DNA of 64,000 nt from Rhizophagus prolifer (lineage: Eukaryota > Glomeromycota > Glomeromycetes > Glomerales > Glomeraceae): assembly GCA_019425655.1 (NCBI GenBank), contig NQWY01033931.1, forward strand, positions 44,935 through 108,934. Reading direction: 5' to 3'. This document shows positions 1 to 9,812 of this stretch, one piece after another (positions within the stretch are counted from its first letter, which is position 1; each line of letters starts with the position of its first letter). The notes beneath the pieces were generated by a model. The model worked only from the letters and a program-made list of their open reading frames with translations, was not told the DNA's origin and made no database searches. A program made the translations under genes and the position numbers.

Positions 1-1
1 A

Positions 2-187
2 TTTTTCATCATTTGTAATTTTATGCTTGCAGTGGCTGTTTGCTTTTATCGTGACTTAATGTTCGCCTCACCATTATTGCTGATGTTTTCTTTCATCATT
101 ATGCAGGGCATCCTGAGTGCAGAGATGACCCGTTACGGTATCGCGCCGTTAATGAAGAAGATGGTATCGCTTGCCAGAAAGATCTAA
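2..187 (+). CDS. C-terminal end of a TraS-like inner-membrane protein (partial)
   Basis: The window opens inside a reading frame that stops at 185-187. The visible 61 residues are very hydrophobic in the first two thirds (Phe, Ile, Leu, Met rich) and end in a basic tail with several Lys and Arg. This is the expected profile of a small inner-membrane protein. Its position immediately upstream of traT matches TraS, the entry-exclusion protein of F-type operons. TraS proteins diverge strongly between plasmids, so the name rests on position and hydrophobicity and not on motifs. The start lies outside the window. Confidence 0.5.
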   Translation, partial: FFIICNFMLAVAVCFYRDLMFASPLLLMFSFIIMQGILSAEMTRYGIAPLMKKMVSLARKI

Positions 188-208
188 CTCCGCTTGATTC
201 AAATCAAT

Positions 209-238
209 AAAGCCTCGCTAAACCAGCGGGGCTTTATA
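209..238 (+). terminator. Hairpin with T-rich tail after the TraS-like gene
   Basis: GCCTCGCT and AGCGGGGC form an 8-bp stem with one G-T pair and a short loop, followed by TTTATATTT. It sits between the TraS-like gene and traT and could be an intrinsic terminator or an attenuator inside the operon. Confidence 0.6.
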
Positions 239-331
239 TTTCCCGTAAAGAAAAATTCTCTCCTGCCAATAAGAGTCTGGTTAATGGTCTGCCATTAACC
301 GGGACGCTTTGGCTTATACAGGATAACTTCA

Positions 332-1063
332 ATGAAATTAAAAAATATTGCCGTAGCTGGCATCGTACTCTCTGTTTTCACCCTCTCCGGCTGTGGCGCA
401 ATGTCAACGGCAGTTAAAAAACGTAACCTCGATGTCAAAACGCAAATGAGTCAGACCATCTGGCTTGAGCCATCATCTGAGAAGACCGTTTATATTCAGG
501 TCCGTAATACCTCCGATAAAGATATGTCCGGTCTGGAGGCATTAATTAACCGTGATTTGACGGCGAAAGGTTATAAAGTCAGTTCGTCCCCGGACACTGC
601 CTATTACTGGGTGCAGGCCAACGTGCTGAAAGCCGATAAAATGGATCTGCGTCAGGCTCAGGGGTTCCTGAGCACGGGTTATGAAGGAGCCGCTTCTGCC
701 GCCGCCCTGGGAGCCGGTATCACCGCCTACAACTCTTCATCTGCCGGTGCTACGCTGGGTGTCGGACTTGCCGCTGGCCTTGTAGGCCTGGCTGCAGATT
801 CGATGGTTGAGGACGTGAACTTCACGATGGTGACCGATCTGCAGATTTCCGAACGCACCAAAGCCACCGTGACCACCGACAACGTGGCCGCGTTGCGTCA
901 GGGGACTTCGGCAGTGAAAGTACAGACCAGCTCTGAAGAAGGCAACCGCCAGAAATACCAGACCCGCGTGGTGTCCAACGCCAACAAGGTCAACCTCAAA
1001 TTCGAAGAAGCCAAACCTGAACTTGAAGCCCAGCTGGCGAAGTCCATCGCCGGTATTATGTAA
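332..1063 (+). CDS. traT: TraT surface-exclusion outer-membrane lipoprotein
   Basis: The 243-residue protein starts with a lipoprotein signal peptide: a short basic N-terminus, a hydrophobic stretch and a lipobox LSGC with the acylated Cys near residue 21. The mature part has the Gly/Ala-rich central segment typical of TraT (about residues 110-155). TraT is exposed on the outer membrane and reduces mating-pair formation with cells already carrying a related plasmid; in some strains it also contributes to serum resistance. It follows the TraS-like gene and precedes traD, as in F. The start at 332 gives the complete signal peptide and has a weak AGGA upstream. Length agrees with the family (about 244 residues). 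Confidence 0.95.
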   Translation: MKLKNIAVAGIVLSVFTLSGCGAMSTAVKKRNLDVKTQMSQTIWLEPSSEKTVYIQVRNTSDKDMSGLEALINRDLTAKGYKVSSSPDTAYYWVQANVLKADKMDLRQAQGFLSTGYEGAASAAALGAGITAYNSSSAGATLGVGLAAGLVGLAADSMVEDVNFTMVTDLQISERTKATVTTDNVAALRQGTSAVKVQTSSEEGNRQKYQTRVVSNANKVNLKFEEAKPELEAQLAKSIAGIM

Positions 1064-1222
1064 TTCCCCCGGCGATAGCAGCACGCTGTCGCCGACATTC
1101 TCTGCCTTACCCTTCTTAAAGCATAACCCCCTCCGGGGATAAACCCGGATCCGGTGTGTATGTGCGTAATGTTACTCCTGTGAAATTTCGCTTCCTCGCA
1201 TGACTGCGCATGGCGCAGCCCT

Positions 1223-1295
1223 GTCTGCGGCGAGCGCCTGATTATTAACTTCCTCACGCTACCTGTTCAGGTGGCGCGATGACTGCCGGAAAAAT
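1223..1295 (+). repeat. 73-bp leader/start repeat, copy 1
   Basis: This stretch recurs almost unchanged at 1721-1793. It includes a GTCTGCGGCG segment, CTGATTATTAACTTCCTCAC, an AGGTGG ribosome-binding site, and the first codons (Met-Thr-Ala-Gly-Lys) of the gene that follows. Confidence 0.9.
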
Positions 1296-1650
1296 GCTTA
1301 TGCACACTGCAGACAACTATTTTACTCAGGACAACAAACCCGATACCACCCGATCAGACACCCTCTGGTCGCTGATTTTACTGGAAAGCGGCCTGGTGGA
1401 AGCGCTGGCGATGTTTCGTATTTTTGGGCCCTCTGTCGACAACCAGAGCCATGCCCTGGCGTCGTGGTGGGCCGGGTACAGATTTACCTGGTGGGGAACA
1501 CAGGATGATTCAGACGTGTCAGCAGCCTGTGCTGATGTGGTGGTGTCCATCTGCCGCATGGCTGCTGAACTGGATAACAAAGAGTGGCAGACCGGTGTCA
1601 GGCAGGCGCAATTTGAGCTTTCCCTGATGCAGGGCGATCTGCCGGAATAA
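1279..1650 (+). CDS. Uncharacterised 123-residue protein between traT and traD
   Basis: I do not recognise a family. The protein is soluble, acidic and rich in Trp and Ser, with no signal peptide or membrane segment. It starts at an ATG seven bases after AGGTGG, inside a leader that is repeated in front of traD, so both genes share their first five residues. The reading frame does not shadow another gene and ends before the second leader copy. Its place in the transfer operon suggests an accessory transfer or exclusion role, which is an inference from position only. Confidence 0.65.
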   Translation: MTAGKMLMHTADNYFTQDNKPDTTRSDTLWSLILLESGLVEALAMFRIFGPSVDNQSHALASWWAGYRFTWWGTQDDSDVSAACADVVVSICRMAAELDNKEWQTGVRQAQFELSLMQGDLPE

Positions 1651-1720
1651 AGTGCCGGGACAGCAACCTCCGCACGTCCCTTCTGTCCTGCCCCCGTACT
1701 GAATGTGCTGCCTTCCGCAG

Positions 1721-1793
1721 GTCTGCGGCGGGTACCTGATTATTAACTTCCTCACGCTACCGGCTCAGGTGGCGCGATGACTGCCGGAAAATT
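1721..1793 (+). repeat. 73-bp leader/start repeat, copy 2
   Basis: This is the second copy of the element at 1223-1295. It supplies the ribosome-binding site AGGTGG and the first codons of the traD reading frame. Confidence 0.9.
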
Positions 1794-4308
1794 TCCTATG
1801 AGCTTTGCAGGCAAGAACCTTACTCAGGGCGGCCAGATGACCGCCTACCGCTGGCGCATGTATATTCAGGTCAACAACTGGATCGGTTTCTGGGTACTTA
1901 TCCTGTTCGTTCTGATCGCCTCATCCCTGTTCCTGTGGCGCACACCGCAGGAGATGCTGGATAACGGGGCACTTTACTGGTTCGCTAACCTGAATCAGAG
2001 CTTTATCGACCTCATGCCGGCCGGTGCCGGGCGGTTTTACGATATTCATTATTACCACGCACCGACGCAGACAAATTATGTCCTCAAAATGACCCTGGTG
2101 CAGATTTATGGCGATCCGTACATGAATGCGATGGGGACGCAGGTGCTGGAGCAGCTGCAATGGGCAGCGCTGGCCAGTGGCATATTTTGCACCGGTGTGT
2201 TCGCCGCCATTTCCTGGTATATCTCGCGGATCGGTAAGCAGGAGAGTGAAGATCAGTATATCTCCGGGATGCAGCTGACAGACAAACCTGCTGACGTGAA
2301 CCGGTTGCTGCGCCAGAACGGTGAGCTGTCCGATTTGCGCGTCGGGGAGCTGCATATGGTAAAGCGCGCTGAGGTGATGAATTATCTTATCCACGGCACC
2401 ATTGGCGTGGGGAAATCGACGATTATTCGCTGGCTGCTCGATTACATTCGCAAGCGCGGCGACCGGGCCATTATTTACGATTCGGGCTGTACGTTTACCG
2501 AAACCCACTACGATCCCCGCACAGACATTATGCTGAACGCCCATGACGATCGCTGCGCCAACTGGCAGATGTGGGGCGAGTGTGTGGATGCCGTCGATTA
2601 CGACAACATGGCGGCCAGTCTTATCCCGGTTGAAGGGGATTCTGACCCGTTCTGGGTGTCCAGCTCGCGTACCATCTATGCCGACCTTGCCATCCGCATG
2701 TCCGCCGACCCCGATCGCAGTATCGAAAAATTCCTGAAAACCCTGCTGTCGCTCAGCATGCAGAGCCTGCGTGAATACCTGGCGAACACGCCGGCTGCCA
2801 ACCTCGTTGAGGAAAAAATCGAGAAAACGGCTATTTCGATCCGTTCTGTTGTCACCAACTACGCCAAAGCGCTGCGTTATCTGCAGGGCCTCGATGACGG
2901 TGTCAAACCGCCGTTCACCATCCGGGAATGGATGACCACGGAGAAATACGATAACAGCTGGTTATTTATCTCCACGCAGGCCCGGCACCGTAAGAGCGTA
3001 AGGCCGCTGATTTCGCTTTGGGTATCGCTGGCCACCCTGATGCTGCAGAGCATGGGCGAGAACAGCGACCGACGCGTGTGGTTTATTTTTGACGAACTTC
3101 CCAGCCTGCAGCGCATTCCTGAATTCAACGAAACCCTGGCCGAAGGGCGAAAATTTGGTGGCTGCTTTGTCATCGGCGTACAGAACATGGCGCAGCTGGT
3201 TCACGCGTATGGCCGCGAGCTGGCGAAAAGTATGTTTGACCTGCTCAACACACGGATGTACGGCCGTTCTCCCAGCGCCGAAATGGCAGAAATTGTTCAG
3301 AAAGAGCTGGGCAATCAGCGCAAGCGTGAAATCCGGGAGCAGAACTCCTATGGCCTGGATACGGTGCGTGATGGCATCTCGCTCGGTAAGGACAAGGTTA
3401 ACAACCCGATTGTCGATTACGAGCAGATTATGCGCCTGCCGAACCTGAATTTTTACGTGCGTCTGCCGGGGGAATATCCGGTGGTCAGACTGGGCCTGAA
3501 ATACAAGAAACTGGTGAAACATAACACCGGCCTTATTGAGCGAAACATCCGTGATGTGCTGAGTCCGGAGCTGGAAAAAGTTATCCAGGAGAACGAACGG
3601 GCGGCCACTGCGGCAGGCCTTAACTTCCCGACCGGGGATGAAGTGCTGGAAAGTAACAGTGCCGCTCCCGAAACCGCGTCTGCTGTTGCCCCGCAGCCGG
3701 TGCCGGTAAAAGCAGAAAGCAAACCCGCAAGGCCTGAAGCGGCAAAAGCTCAGGCAACAGCGTCAGCAAAACCATTAACTCCAGGCCCGGTGCCAGAGAA
3801 GGTATCTGTACCGCTTACCCGTCCTCCTGCTGAACCTGTAAGCGGTCCTGCCGTTAATTCCCGGACGCCTGAACCTGCGGCAACTGAAACGCCGGGCGGT
3901 AACGTTGTTTCCCTGCGTCCAGTGCTGGTACGACCCACACCACCTGTATCTTCGGTCGCACCGGAAAATGTTCGTACAACGCCTGGTAAAGGTAAAGACG
4001 CACTTGAGGTGCTTAATCGCCGGCTTCGCCAGCCCGTCTCCAGCGCAGCCAGTAATGCGGGTGACGAGGATGTTTCCGGGGGCGGGGAGTCTATGAGCCT
4101 CGATATGCACATCACCGCGCTGGCGGATGGTGGCCTTGAGCTGTCCACCGCTGGTACGCATGAGCGAAGCGACGACCACCCCGCTGATCACCGCGCCAGT
4201 AAAAGCCTGGCGCAGGACGAAGAAAACATCCTGCTGCACCGCCATCCTGACGATCCGGGTTACAGCGAGTATGACCTTAATTATGACGACGGAGAACGTG
4301 ACCTATGA
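1777..4308 (+). CDS. traD: TraD type IV coupling protein
   Basis: This 843-residue inner-membrane ATPase links the relaxosome to the type IV secretion channel. Two N-terminal membrane segments (about residues 30-55 and 125-150) are followed by a VirD4/TraD-type nucleotide-binding domain. Walker A (GVGKST) lies near residues 210-215 and Walker B (a hydrophobic run ending in FDELPS) near 434-442. The region beyond about residue 600 is a Pro/Ala-rich, low-complexity tail ending in an acidic stretch, as expected for the relaxosome-binding tail; it is longer than in F TraD (about 717 residues). The start at 1777 has a good AGGTGG site. The conserved TraD N-terminus begins at Met8 (1798), so the first seven residues derive from the duplicated leader. 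The stop overlaps the traI start. Confidence 0.95.
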   Translation: MTAGKFPMSFAGKNLTQGGQMTAYRWRMYIQVNNWIGFWVLILFVLIASSLFLWRTPQEMLDNGALYWFANLNQSFIDLMPAGAGRFYDIHYYHAPTQTNYVLKMTLVQIYGDPYMNAMGTQVLEQLQWAALASGIFCTGVFAAISWYISRIGKQESEDQYISGMQLTDKPADVNRLLRQNGELSDLRVGELHMVKRAEVMNYLIHGTIGVGKSTIIRWLLDYIRKRGDRAIIYDSGCTFTETHYDPRTDIMLNAHDDRCANWQMWGECVDAVDYDNMAASLIPVEGDSDPFWVSSSRTIYADLAIRMSADPDRSIEKFLKTLLSLSMQSLREYLANTPAANLVEEKIEKTAISIRSVVTNYAKALRYLQGLDDGVKPPFTIREWMTTEKYDNSWLFISTQARHRKSVRPLISLWVSLATLMLQSMGENSDRRVWFIFDELPSLQRIPEFNETLAEGRKFGGCFVIGVQNMAQLVHAYGRELAKSMFDLLNTRMYGRSPSAEMAEIVQKELGNQRKREIREQNSYGLDTVRDGISLGKDKVNNPIVDYEQIMRLPNLNFYVRLPGEYPVVRLGLKYKKLVKHNTGLIERNIRDVLSPELEKVIQENERAATAAGLNFPTGDEVLESNSAAPETASAVAPQPVPVKAESKPARPEAAKAQATASAKPLTPGPVPEKVSVPLTRPPAEPVSGPAVNSRTPEPAATETPGGNVVSLRPVLVRPTPPVSSVAPENVRTTPGKGKDALEVLNRRLRQPVSSAASNAGDEDVSGGGESMSLDMHITALADGGLELSTAGTHERSDDHPADHRASKSLAQDEENILLHRHPDDPGYSEYDLNYDDGERDL

Positions 4309-7300
4309 TGTCAGTCGCCCCCGTAGCCTCGGCAGGCACTGCCGCCGGTTATTACAGCCATTCTGATAATTACTATTTCCTCGGCAATCTGCAGAGCCAC
4401 TGGCTGGGTGAAGGAGCCAGAGAGCTGGGCCTCGACGGGCCTGTCCGGAGTGACTCGCTGACGGCAGTTCTGGAAGGCCGTCTGCCGGACGGCGGACGGC
4501 TGGGGAAAGAAATTAACGGCAATCATGTCCACCGGCCGGGGCATGACCTGACGTTTTCTGCCCCCAAAAGCGTGTCCATTCTGGCTCTCATTGGCGGCGA
4601 TAAACGCATGGTTGATGCGCACAACCATGCGGTGCAGGTGGCCGCCGGGTATGTGGAGAAGCTGATCTCGGCGCGGGAAACCAAAAATGGCGTCACCTCC
4701 ATTGTGCATACCGGAAAAATGGTAGCCGCCGCGTTCACGCATGACACCTCACGCAATCTCGATCCGCAACTGCACACGCACCTTATCGTCGCCAACATGA
4801 CTGAGCTGGGTGGCAAGTGGAAAGCGCTGGCCACCGATTACATTCATGACGCGGGTTTTATCGAAACCGCGATGAAAATGCAGGTCACGCTCGGCAAAAT
4901 CTACCGTACCTCGCTGCGTGAACAGGTCGAAGCGATGGGGCATAAGGTGGAGGAAGTCGGTAAGCACGGCATGTGGGAAATCCGGGGCGTACCGGAGGAG
5001 GTCAGGGAGGAATACTCCTCGCGTGGGCGCGAGGTGCAGGGGGCGGTCGGTGCTGAAGCCACCCTGCGAAGCCGGGATGTGGCGGCAAAAGACACCCGTC
5101 GTGCGAAAGTTGACCCGTCCCGCATCAGGCTGATGGAGCGCTGGCAGACACAGATGAAGGAGAAAGGCTTCGATCTGAAAGGCTATATGGACAGCGTGAC
5201 GCCAGCTGAAAGCGACACGGCGCGTCCCCCGGCACAAATCCCGTCGCCGGCAGACGTTCAGACACGGTCACAGCCAGACAGCACACCTGAAAAGGTCCCG
5301 GCGCGGGACAGTATACCCGATGCGGGAAAAGTCACTGAACGTGATGTGGCGCGTGAAGAACCGTCCCGCCCTGTCACATCCACCCCGCCGGTGATGCAGA
5401 CCGGAACGCACGCCGTGTCACCTGCTGCACTGGGGGCTAAAGCCGGACCTGAAAAACCGCACATCAGGGCGGAGGTATCTGACGCCGTGCGCCAGGCCAT
5501 TTCCCATTTAAGTAACGACAAAACCCGTTTTACCTGGGGTGAGCTGATGCTGACGGCCACCGAATTCAGTGATCAGCTGCCGGCCGTGGCCGAGGTCAAA
5601 ATGGCTATCGATGCCTCCCTGAAGGACGGCATGATCGTCCCGCTCGACAGTGAAAAGGGCGTGTTCACCTCGCGCATTCACCTCCTTGATGAGCTGTCCA
5701 TCCAGGCACTGAGCCAGGAGCGGCTGAAAGACGGGAAGGTGGTGAGCTTTGCCAGGCCTGAGCAGTATGCGCCCCGTGCGCTTGAGGCCGTGGAGAAATC
5801 GCCTCTCCTGCTGATGAATGCCCCGACCGGCGTGGCCGGGATCCGGGAGCTGACTACACAGCTGACAGATATTTCCACCGCGCACGGGCGTGAGGTGACG
5901 GTTCTGGCCAGTTCGGCGGAGCGGGCCACGTCTCTCGCGAAGTCCGATACGTTGCGCGATCGCCTCATCAGTCGTTCGCATGTGCTGAGCGGCGATTTCA
6001 GCCTAAAGCCGCAGGGCACGCTTATCATTGAAGGTGCCGAGCGTCTGGGCCTGAAAGAAACGCTGGTTCTGCTGGGGGAAGCGCGTGAAAAAGACGCGCA
6101 ACTCGTTTTTCTCGACAGCGCGGGACGTCAGGCAAACGGAAACGCCATGTCGGTACTGGAGTCAGCCGGCGTGGAACGCAGCCGGCGAACTGAGCCTGCG
6201 CCGGGCCTTGAGACGGAAGTGGTCAGCATTGCCGACAAACGTGACCGTTATGCTGTTCTGGCCAGCCGGTTTGCTGAACTCAGCGCCGGCAGTGAGCCGG
6301 TCACGGCCGTCGTGCTGGGGCAGCGGGAGCAGAAGCACCTGACGGGGCTTATCCGGGATGCGCTGCAGAATGCCGGACAGCTTGAGCGTGACGGTGTCAC
6401 GGTTGAGGCGCGTTCCCCGGTCTGGCTGGACAATAAAACACGCCGAATGTCCGGCACGTACCGGGCCGGGCAGGTACTGGAAGATCGCAGTGATGCAAAG
6501 ACCACCCGGCATTTCGTCATTGAGCGTATCCACGAAGACACCCGCGTCCTGTCCCTTATTGACAGTGATGGTGTACTTTCCCGTATGAAAATGTCTGAAC
6601 TGACTGCCGACTGGCGTCTGTATGACAGCGAGACGATCAGCATCAGCACAGGCGAGCAGCTGATCGCCATCGCCGGTGACAGGGAGGCTGGCCTGAAAGC
6701 GAAAGACCGGTTGCAGGTCATCGGGTTCAGCGCAAAAGGTATTCAGGTGGAGCGCGATGGCCAGACAATGACGCTGCCGGCGGATCGGCCTCTTTATGTG
6801 AAACATGCCTATGTGGCCGCGCCGGGCGGGCGGGATAATGATACCGGTGTGGTACTGGCCGCGCTGAATTCACGTGATATTTCAGCGCGCACCATGAATT
6901 CACTGGCGCAGTCCGGCACACGGGCTGAAGTGTTTACAGCTGAAACGCAGGACAGGGCTGAAGCCCGGTTGCAGCGTATGAACAGCAACAGCTCTCCGGT
7001 GCAGCTTGTTCGGCACCTCAGCGGGAAGGACGATGTCAGTGGTGCGATCAGTGCCCTGCATGATGGGGTAAAAAGTGAGGCAGGGCTTGCAGTCTGGCGC
7101 GCCATCAATGACCAGCGTGGGGTGACATTCAGCGAACTGACATTGCTTGCAAAGGCAGCAGAGTATCATCCTGACATCGGTGCGGTGGGGCAGCATATCA
7201 GCACGATGGTCAGACAGGGCGATCTGCTGCCGGTGTCGGTCAGGGGTGAACCCGCCCTGGTCGCCCGCGCCACGTGGGAAATGGAGAAAGCCATTATCCG

Positions 7301-9797
7301 GGTGATCGATGAGGGTAAAAACACGCAGGAACCGCTGCTCGAGCAGGTTGATCCGCGTTTACTGGACGGCCTGACCGGCGGTCAGAAAGCCGCCGCCAGA
7401 TTGGTGCTGGGCACAACCGATCAGTTTATCGGTATTCAGGGTTATGCCGGGGTCGGCAAGACCACACAGGTTAAAGCCGTTAAAGCCGCCATTGAAACTC
7501 TGCCTGTCGCCGGACGACCGGTGCTGAGCGGTCTTGCGCCCACACACCAGGCCGTAAAGGAACTTAAGGACACAGGGATGCCCGCGCAGACGGCGAAGTC
7601 TTTCCTGGTTGAGCATGACCAGCGTGTCAACGCCGGCGAAAAACCTGACTACCGTGAACGTGTCTTTCTTATCGATGAATCCTCCATGATCGGAAACCAG
7701 GATACCGCTGCCGTCTACCTTGCGATTCAGGCTGGCGGCGGACGCGGTGTCTCGATGGGGGATACTGATCAGTTTGAATCGGTAGACTCCGGCGCGCCGT
7801 TTAAACTGGTGCAGGAGCGCAGCCCGATGGATGTGGCCATTATGAAAGAGATCGTCCGTCAGAAAGATGTCCAGCTGAAAGCTGCAGTACACGACATCAT
7901 TGATAACCGTATCGATGCCGCCATCAGACGCATTGAGGCGCAGCCGGCCGGTAAAATCCCGCGTATGGCCGGGGCCACGCTTCCAGATTCCGGTATTGTC
8001 ACCACAGAAGATGCCGTGGGCGACATTGTCCGCGACTGGACAGAGCGCACCCCGCAGGCCCGGCAAAATACGTTAATCATCACGCAACTGAACGCCGACC
8101 GGCAGGCCGTCAACGCAGGGATCCACGCGGAATTAGCCGGGCGCGGGGAACTGGGGGAGAAAAGCATCACCGTCCCGGTGCTGGAAAAAATGTCCCATAC
8201 CCGCCATCAGTTTAATAAAACCGCTGCGTGGCAGGCAGGCATGGTGGTGAAACGGGGCGACCGGTATCAGGATGTGGTTGCGGTGGACAAAAACGGCTCA
8301 CTGGTCACGGTCAGGGATGAGGACGGCAGACTCGGGATGGTGTCCCCCCGCGAACTGATCACCGGTGACGTGGAGCTGTTTAACCGCAGCAGCATCACAG
8401 TCAACGGCGGTGATGAGCTGCGCTTTACGGCTACCGACCGGGAGCGTGGCCAGACCGGTAATCAGCGGTTTACTGTACAGTCCGTGAACGATAACGGTGA
8501 CATTGTCATGAAGGGCGCGGCCGGAACGAAGGTCATCAATCCCGCGCAGGTGCGTGCAGAGCAGCATATCGATTATGCCTGGGCGGTGACGGGCTACGGC
8601 GCACAGGGGGCAAGCAGCGAGTACGTGATCGCGCTGGAGGGCACGAAGGGCGGGCGTAAGTATCTGGCATCACAGCGTGCCTTCTATATATCTGCCTCCC
8701 GTGCAAAAGAACATGTGCAAATCTACACCGACGGAAAAAGCCAGTGGGTTGCCGCCATGAAACAACCCGAACATGAGGTAAAAACCGCACATGATGCCCT
8801 TAAACCGGAGACTCAGCGCCAGCAGGCGAAAGCCATCTGGGCGATGGGGCAGCCCGTCACAAAAACCGCCATCGGGCGGGCCTGGACGCGGCATCAGTCA
8901 ATGGGAGAACACAGCCTGACGGCAAAAATCATCCCGGCCACCCGGCGTTTTCCGGAGCCGGCGCTGGCATTACCGCTTTATGACAACAATGGCAAAGGGG
9001 CCGGACTGGCCCTGATCTCCTTGATTGCCAGCCCTGAAGGGCGGATGACGCAGGGGGACATACGCATGCTGGCCACGGAAGGTGCGCGCGGGGCCGTCCT
9101 CCAGCGCAGTCAGACCGGCAACACCCATATTGTCAGGAATATCAGCGAAGCCCTGACGACCGTGCGCGAGCATCCCAAAGACGGCGTGGTATGGCAGACC
9201 GGTGAGGAAAAACCCTCAGCACACCTGATGAAAGTCAGCCGGGGGATACATCAGGAGAACGATGCAGTCCGCATCCGGGGAGTATCAGGCTCTGAACCGG
9301 AAATCACTCTGCCCGACACACGGGACAATCCGGCGCGCGAGGCGGAACAGCAGTCTGTGCTGCAGGCAGCAGAGGCGCTGCGCAGGGCGAGTGAACAGGA
9401 GAAAGCCGGCGCGGTTGTGGACACGGAGACGCTGCAGAATGCCCGTCATAAGCCTGAGTCAGTCACGTTGCCTGCCGAAGAAAGCATTATTTTACCGACA
9501 GACTTGGCGCAGGCGCGCGCAAACCCGGTATTCACGCCGGACAGCAGCACGCTACGCAAACTCACACACGACCTGACCGGCAACACCGGAGAAGGGATCC
9601 CCGCCGGGTTGATGCGCAGCGAGAACGGCACTGCCCCGGAGCGCACGGCGGCAGAACTTGCCAGTGCCTCGAAGGTGGTGAATGAACTGGCGGCAGCCGA
9701 AAGAGATATGGTACGCCAGCCTGCCGAAGGTGAACGGGGTCGTGTCATCGAGCATGAAGAACACGTTCATACCCGCACGATCCAGAAAGAACGTTAA
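4305..9797 (+). CDS. traI: TraI relaxase and 5'-3' DNA helicase
   Basis: This 1830-residue protein nicks the transferred strand at oriT, stays covalently bound to it and unwinds the plasmid. The N-terminal relaxase domain has the F-like tyrosine pairs at residues 16-17 and 23-24 and the metal-binding motif with HDTSR and LHTH around residues 146-160. The C-terminal helicase has Walker A (AGVGKTT) near residue 1048, a DE-box (LIDESS) near 1122, and a later UvrD/RecD-like motif in the segment ending with SRAKEHVQ. The start ATGATG overlaps the traD stop, indicating translational coupling. It is slightly longer than F TraI (1756). No oriT is in the window; it should lie at the other end of the tra region. 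Confidence 0.97.
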   Translation: MMSVAPVASAGTAAGYYSHSDNYYFLGNLQSHWLGEGARELGLDGPVRSDSLTAVLEGRLPDGGRLGKEINGNHVHRPGHDLTFSAPKSVSILALIGGDKRMVDAHNHAVQVAAGYVEKLISARETKNGVTSIVHTGKMVAAAFTHDTSRNLDPQLHTHLIVANMTELGGKWKALATDYIHDAGFIETAMKMQVTLGKIYRTSLREQVEAMGHKVEEVGKHGMWEIRGVPEEVREEYSSRGREVQGAVGAEATLRSRDVAAKDTRRAKVDPSRIRLMERWQTQMKEKGFDLKGYMDSVTPAESDTARPPAQIPSPADVQTRSQPDSTPEKVPARDSIPDAGKVTERDVAREEPSRPVTSTPPVMQTGTHAVSPAALGAKAGPEKPHIRAEVSDAVRQAISHLSNDKTRFTWGELMLTATEFSDQLPAVAEVKMAIDASLKDGMIVPLDSEKGVFTSRIHLLDELSIQALSQERLKDGKVVSFARPEQYAPRALEAVEKSPLLLMNAPTGVAGIRELTTQLTDISTAHGREVTVLASSAERATSLAKSDTLRDRLISRSHVLSGDFSLKPQGTLIIEGAERLGLKETLVLLGEAREKDAQLVFLDSAGRQANGNAMSVLESAGVERSRRTEPAPGLETEVVSIADKRDRYAVLASRFAELSAGSEPVTAVVLGQREQKHLTGLIRDALQNAGQLERDGVTVEARSPVWLDNKTRRMSGTYRAGQVLEDRSDAKTTRHFVIERIHEDTRVLSLIDSDGVLSRMKMSELTADWRLYDSETISISTGEQLIAIAGDREAGLKAKDRLQVIGFSAKGIQVERDGQTMTLPADRPLYVKHAYVAAPGGRDNDTGVVLAALNSRDISARTMNSLAQSGTRAEVFTAETQDRAEARLQRMNSNSSPVQLVRHLSGKDDVSGAISALHDGVKSEAGLAVWRAINDQRGVTFSELTLLAKAAEYHPDIGAVGQHISTMVRQGDLLPVSVRGEPALVARATWEMEKAIIRVIDEGKNTQEPLLEQVDPRLLDGLTGGQKAAARLVLGTTDQFIGIQGYAGVGKTTQVKAVKAAIETLPVAGRPVLSGLAPTHQAVKELKDTGMPAQTAKSFLVEHDQRVNAGEKPDYRERVFLIDESSMIGNQDTAAVYLAIQAGGGRGVSMGDTDQFESVDSGAPFKLVQERSPMDVAIMKEIVRQKDVQLKAAVHDIIDNRIDAAIRRIEAQPAGKIPRMAGATLPDSGIVTTEDAVGDIVRDWTERTPQARQNTLIITQLNADRQAVNAGIHAELAGRGELGEKSITVPVLEKMSHTRHQFNKTAAWQAGMVVKRGDRYQDVVAVDKNGSLVTVRDEDGRLGMVSPRELITGDVELFNRSSITVNGGDELRFTATDRERGQTGNQRFTVQSVNDNGDIVMKGAAGTKVINPAQVRAEQHIDYAWAVTGYGAQGASSEYVIALEGTKGGRKYLASQRAFYISASRAKEHVQIYTDGKSQWVAAMKQPEHEVKTAHDALKPETQRQQAKAIWAMGQPVTKTAIGRAWTRHQSMGEHSLTAKIIPATRRFPEPALALPLYDNNGKGAGLALISLIASPEGRMTQGDIRMLATEGARGAVLQRSQTGNTHIVRNISEALTTVREHPKDGVVWQTGEEKPSAHLMKVSRGIHQENDAVRIRGVSGSEPEITLPDTRDNPAREAEQQSVLQAAEALRRASEQEKAGAVVDTETLQNARHKPESVTLPAEESIILPTDLAQARANPVFTPDSSTLRKLTHDLTGNTGEGIPAGLMRSENGTAPERTAAELASASKVVNELAAAERDMVRQPAEGERGRVIEHEEHVHTRTIQKER

Positions 9798-9812
9798 CAG
9801 GAGAATATACAC

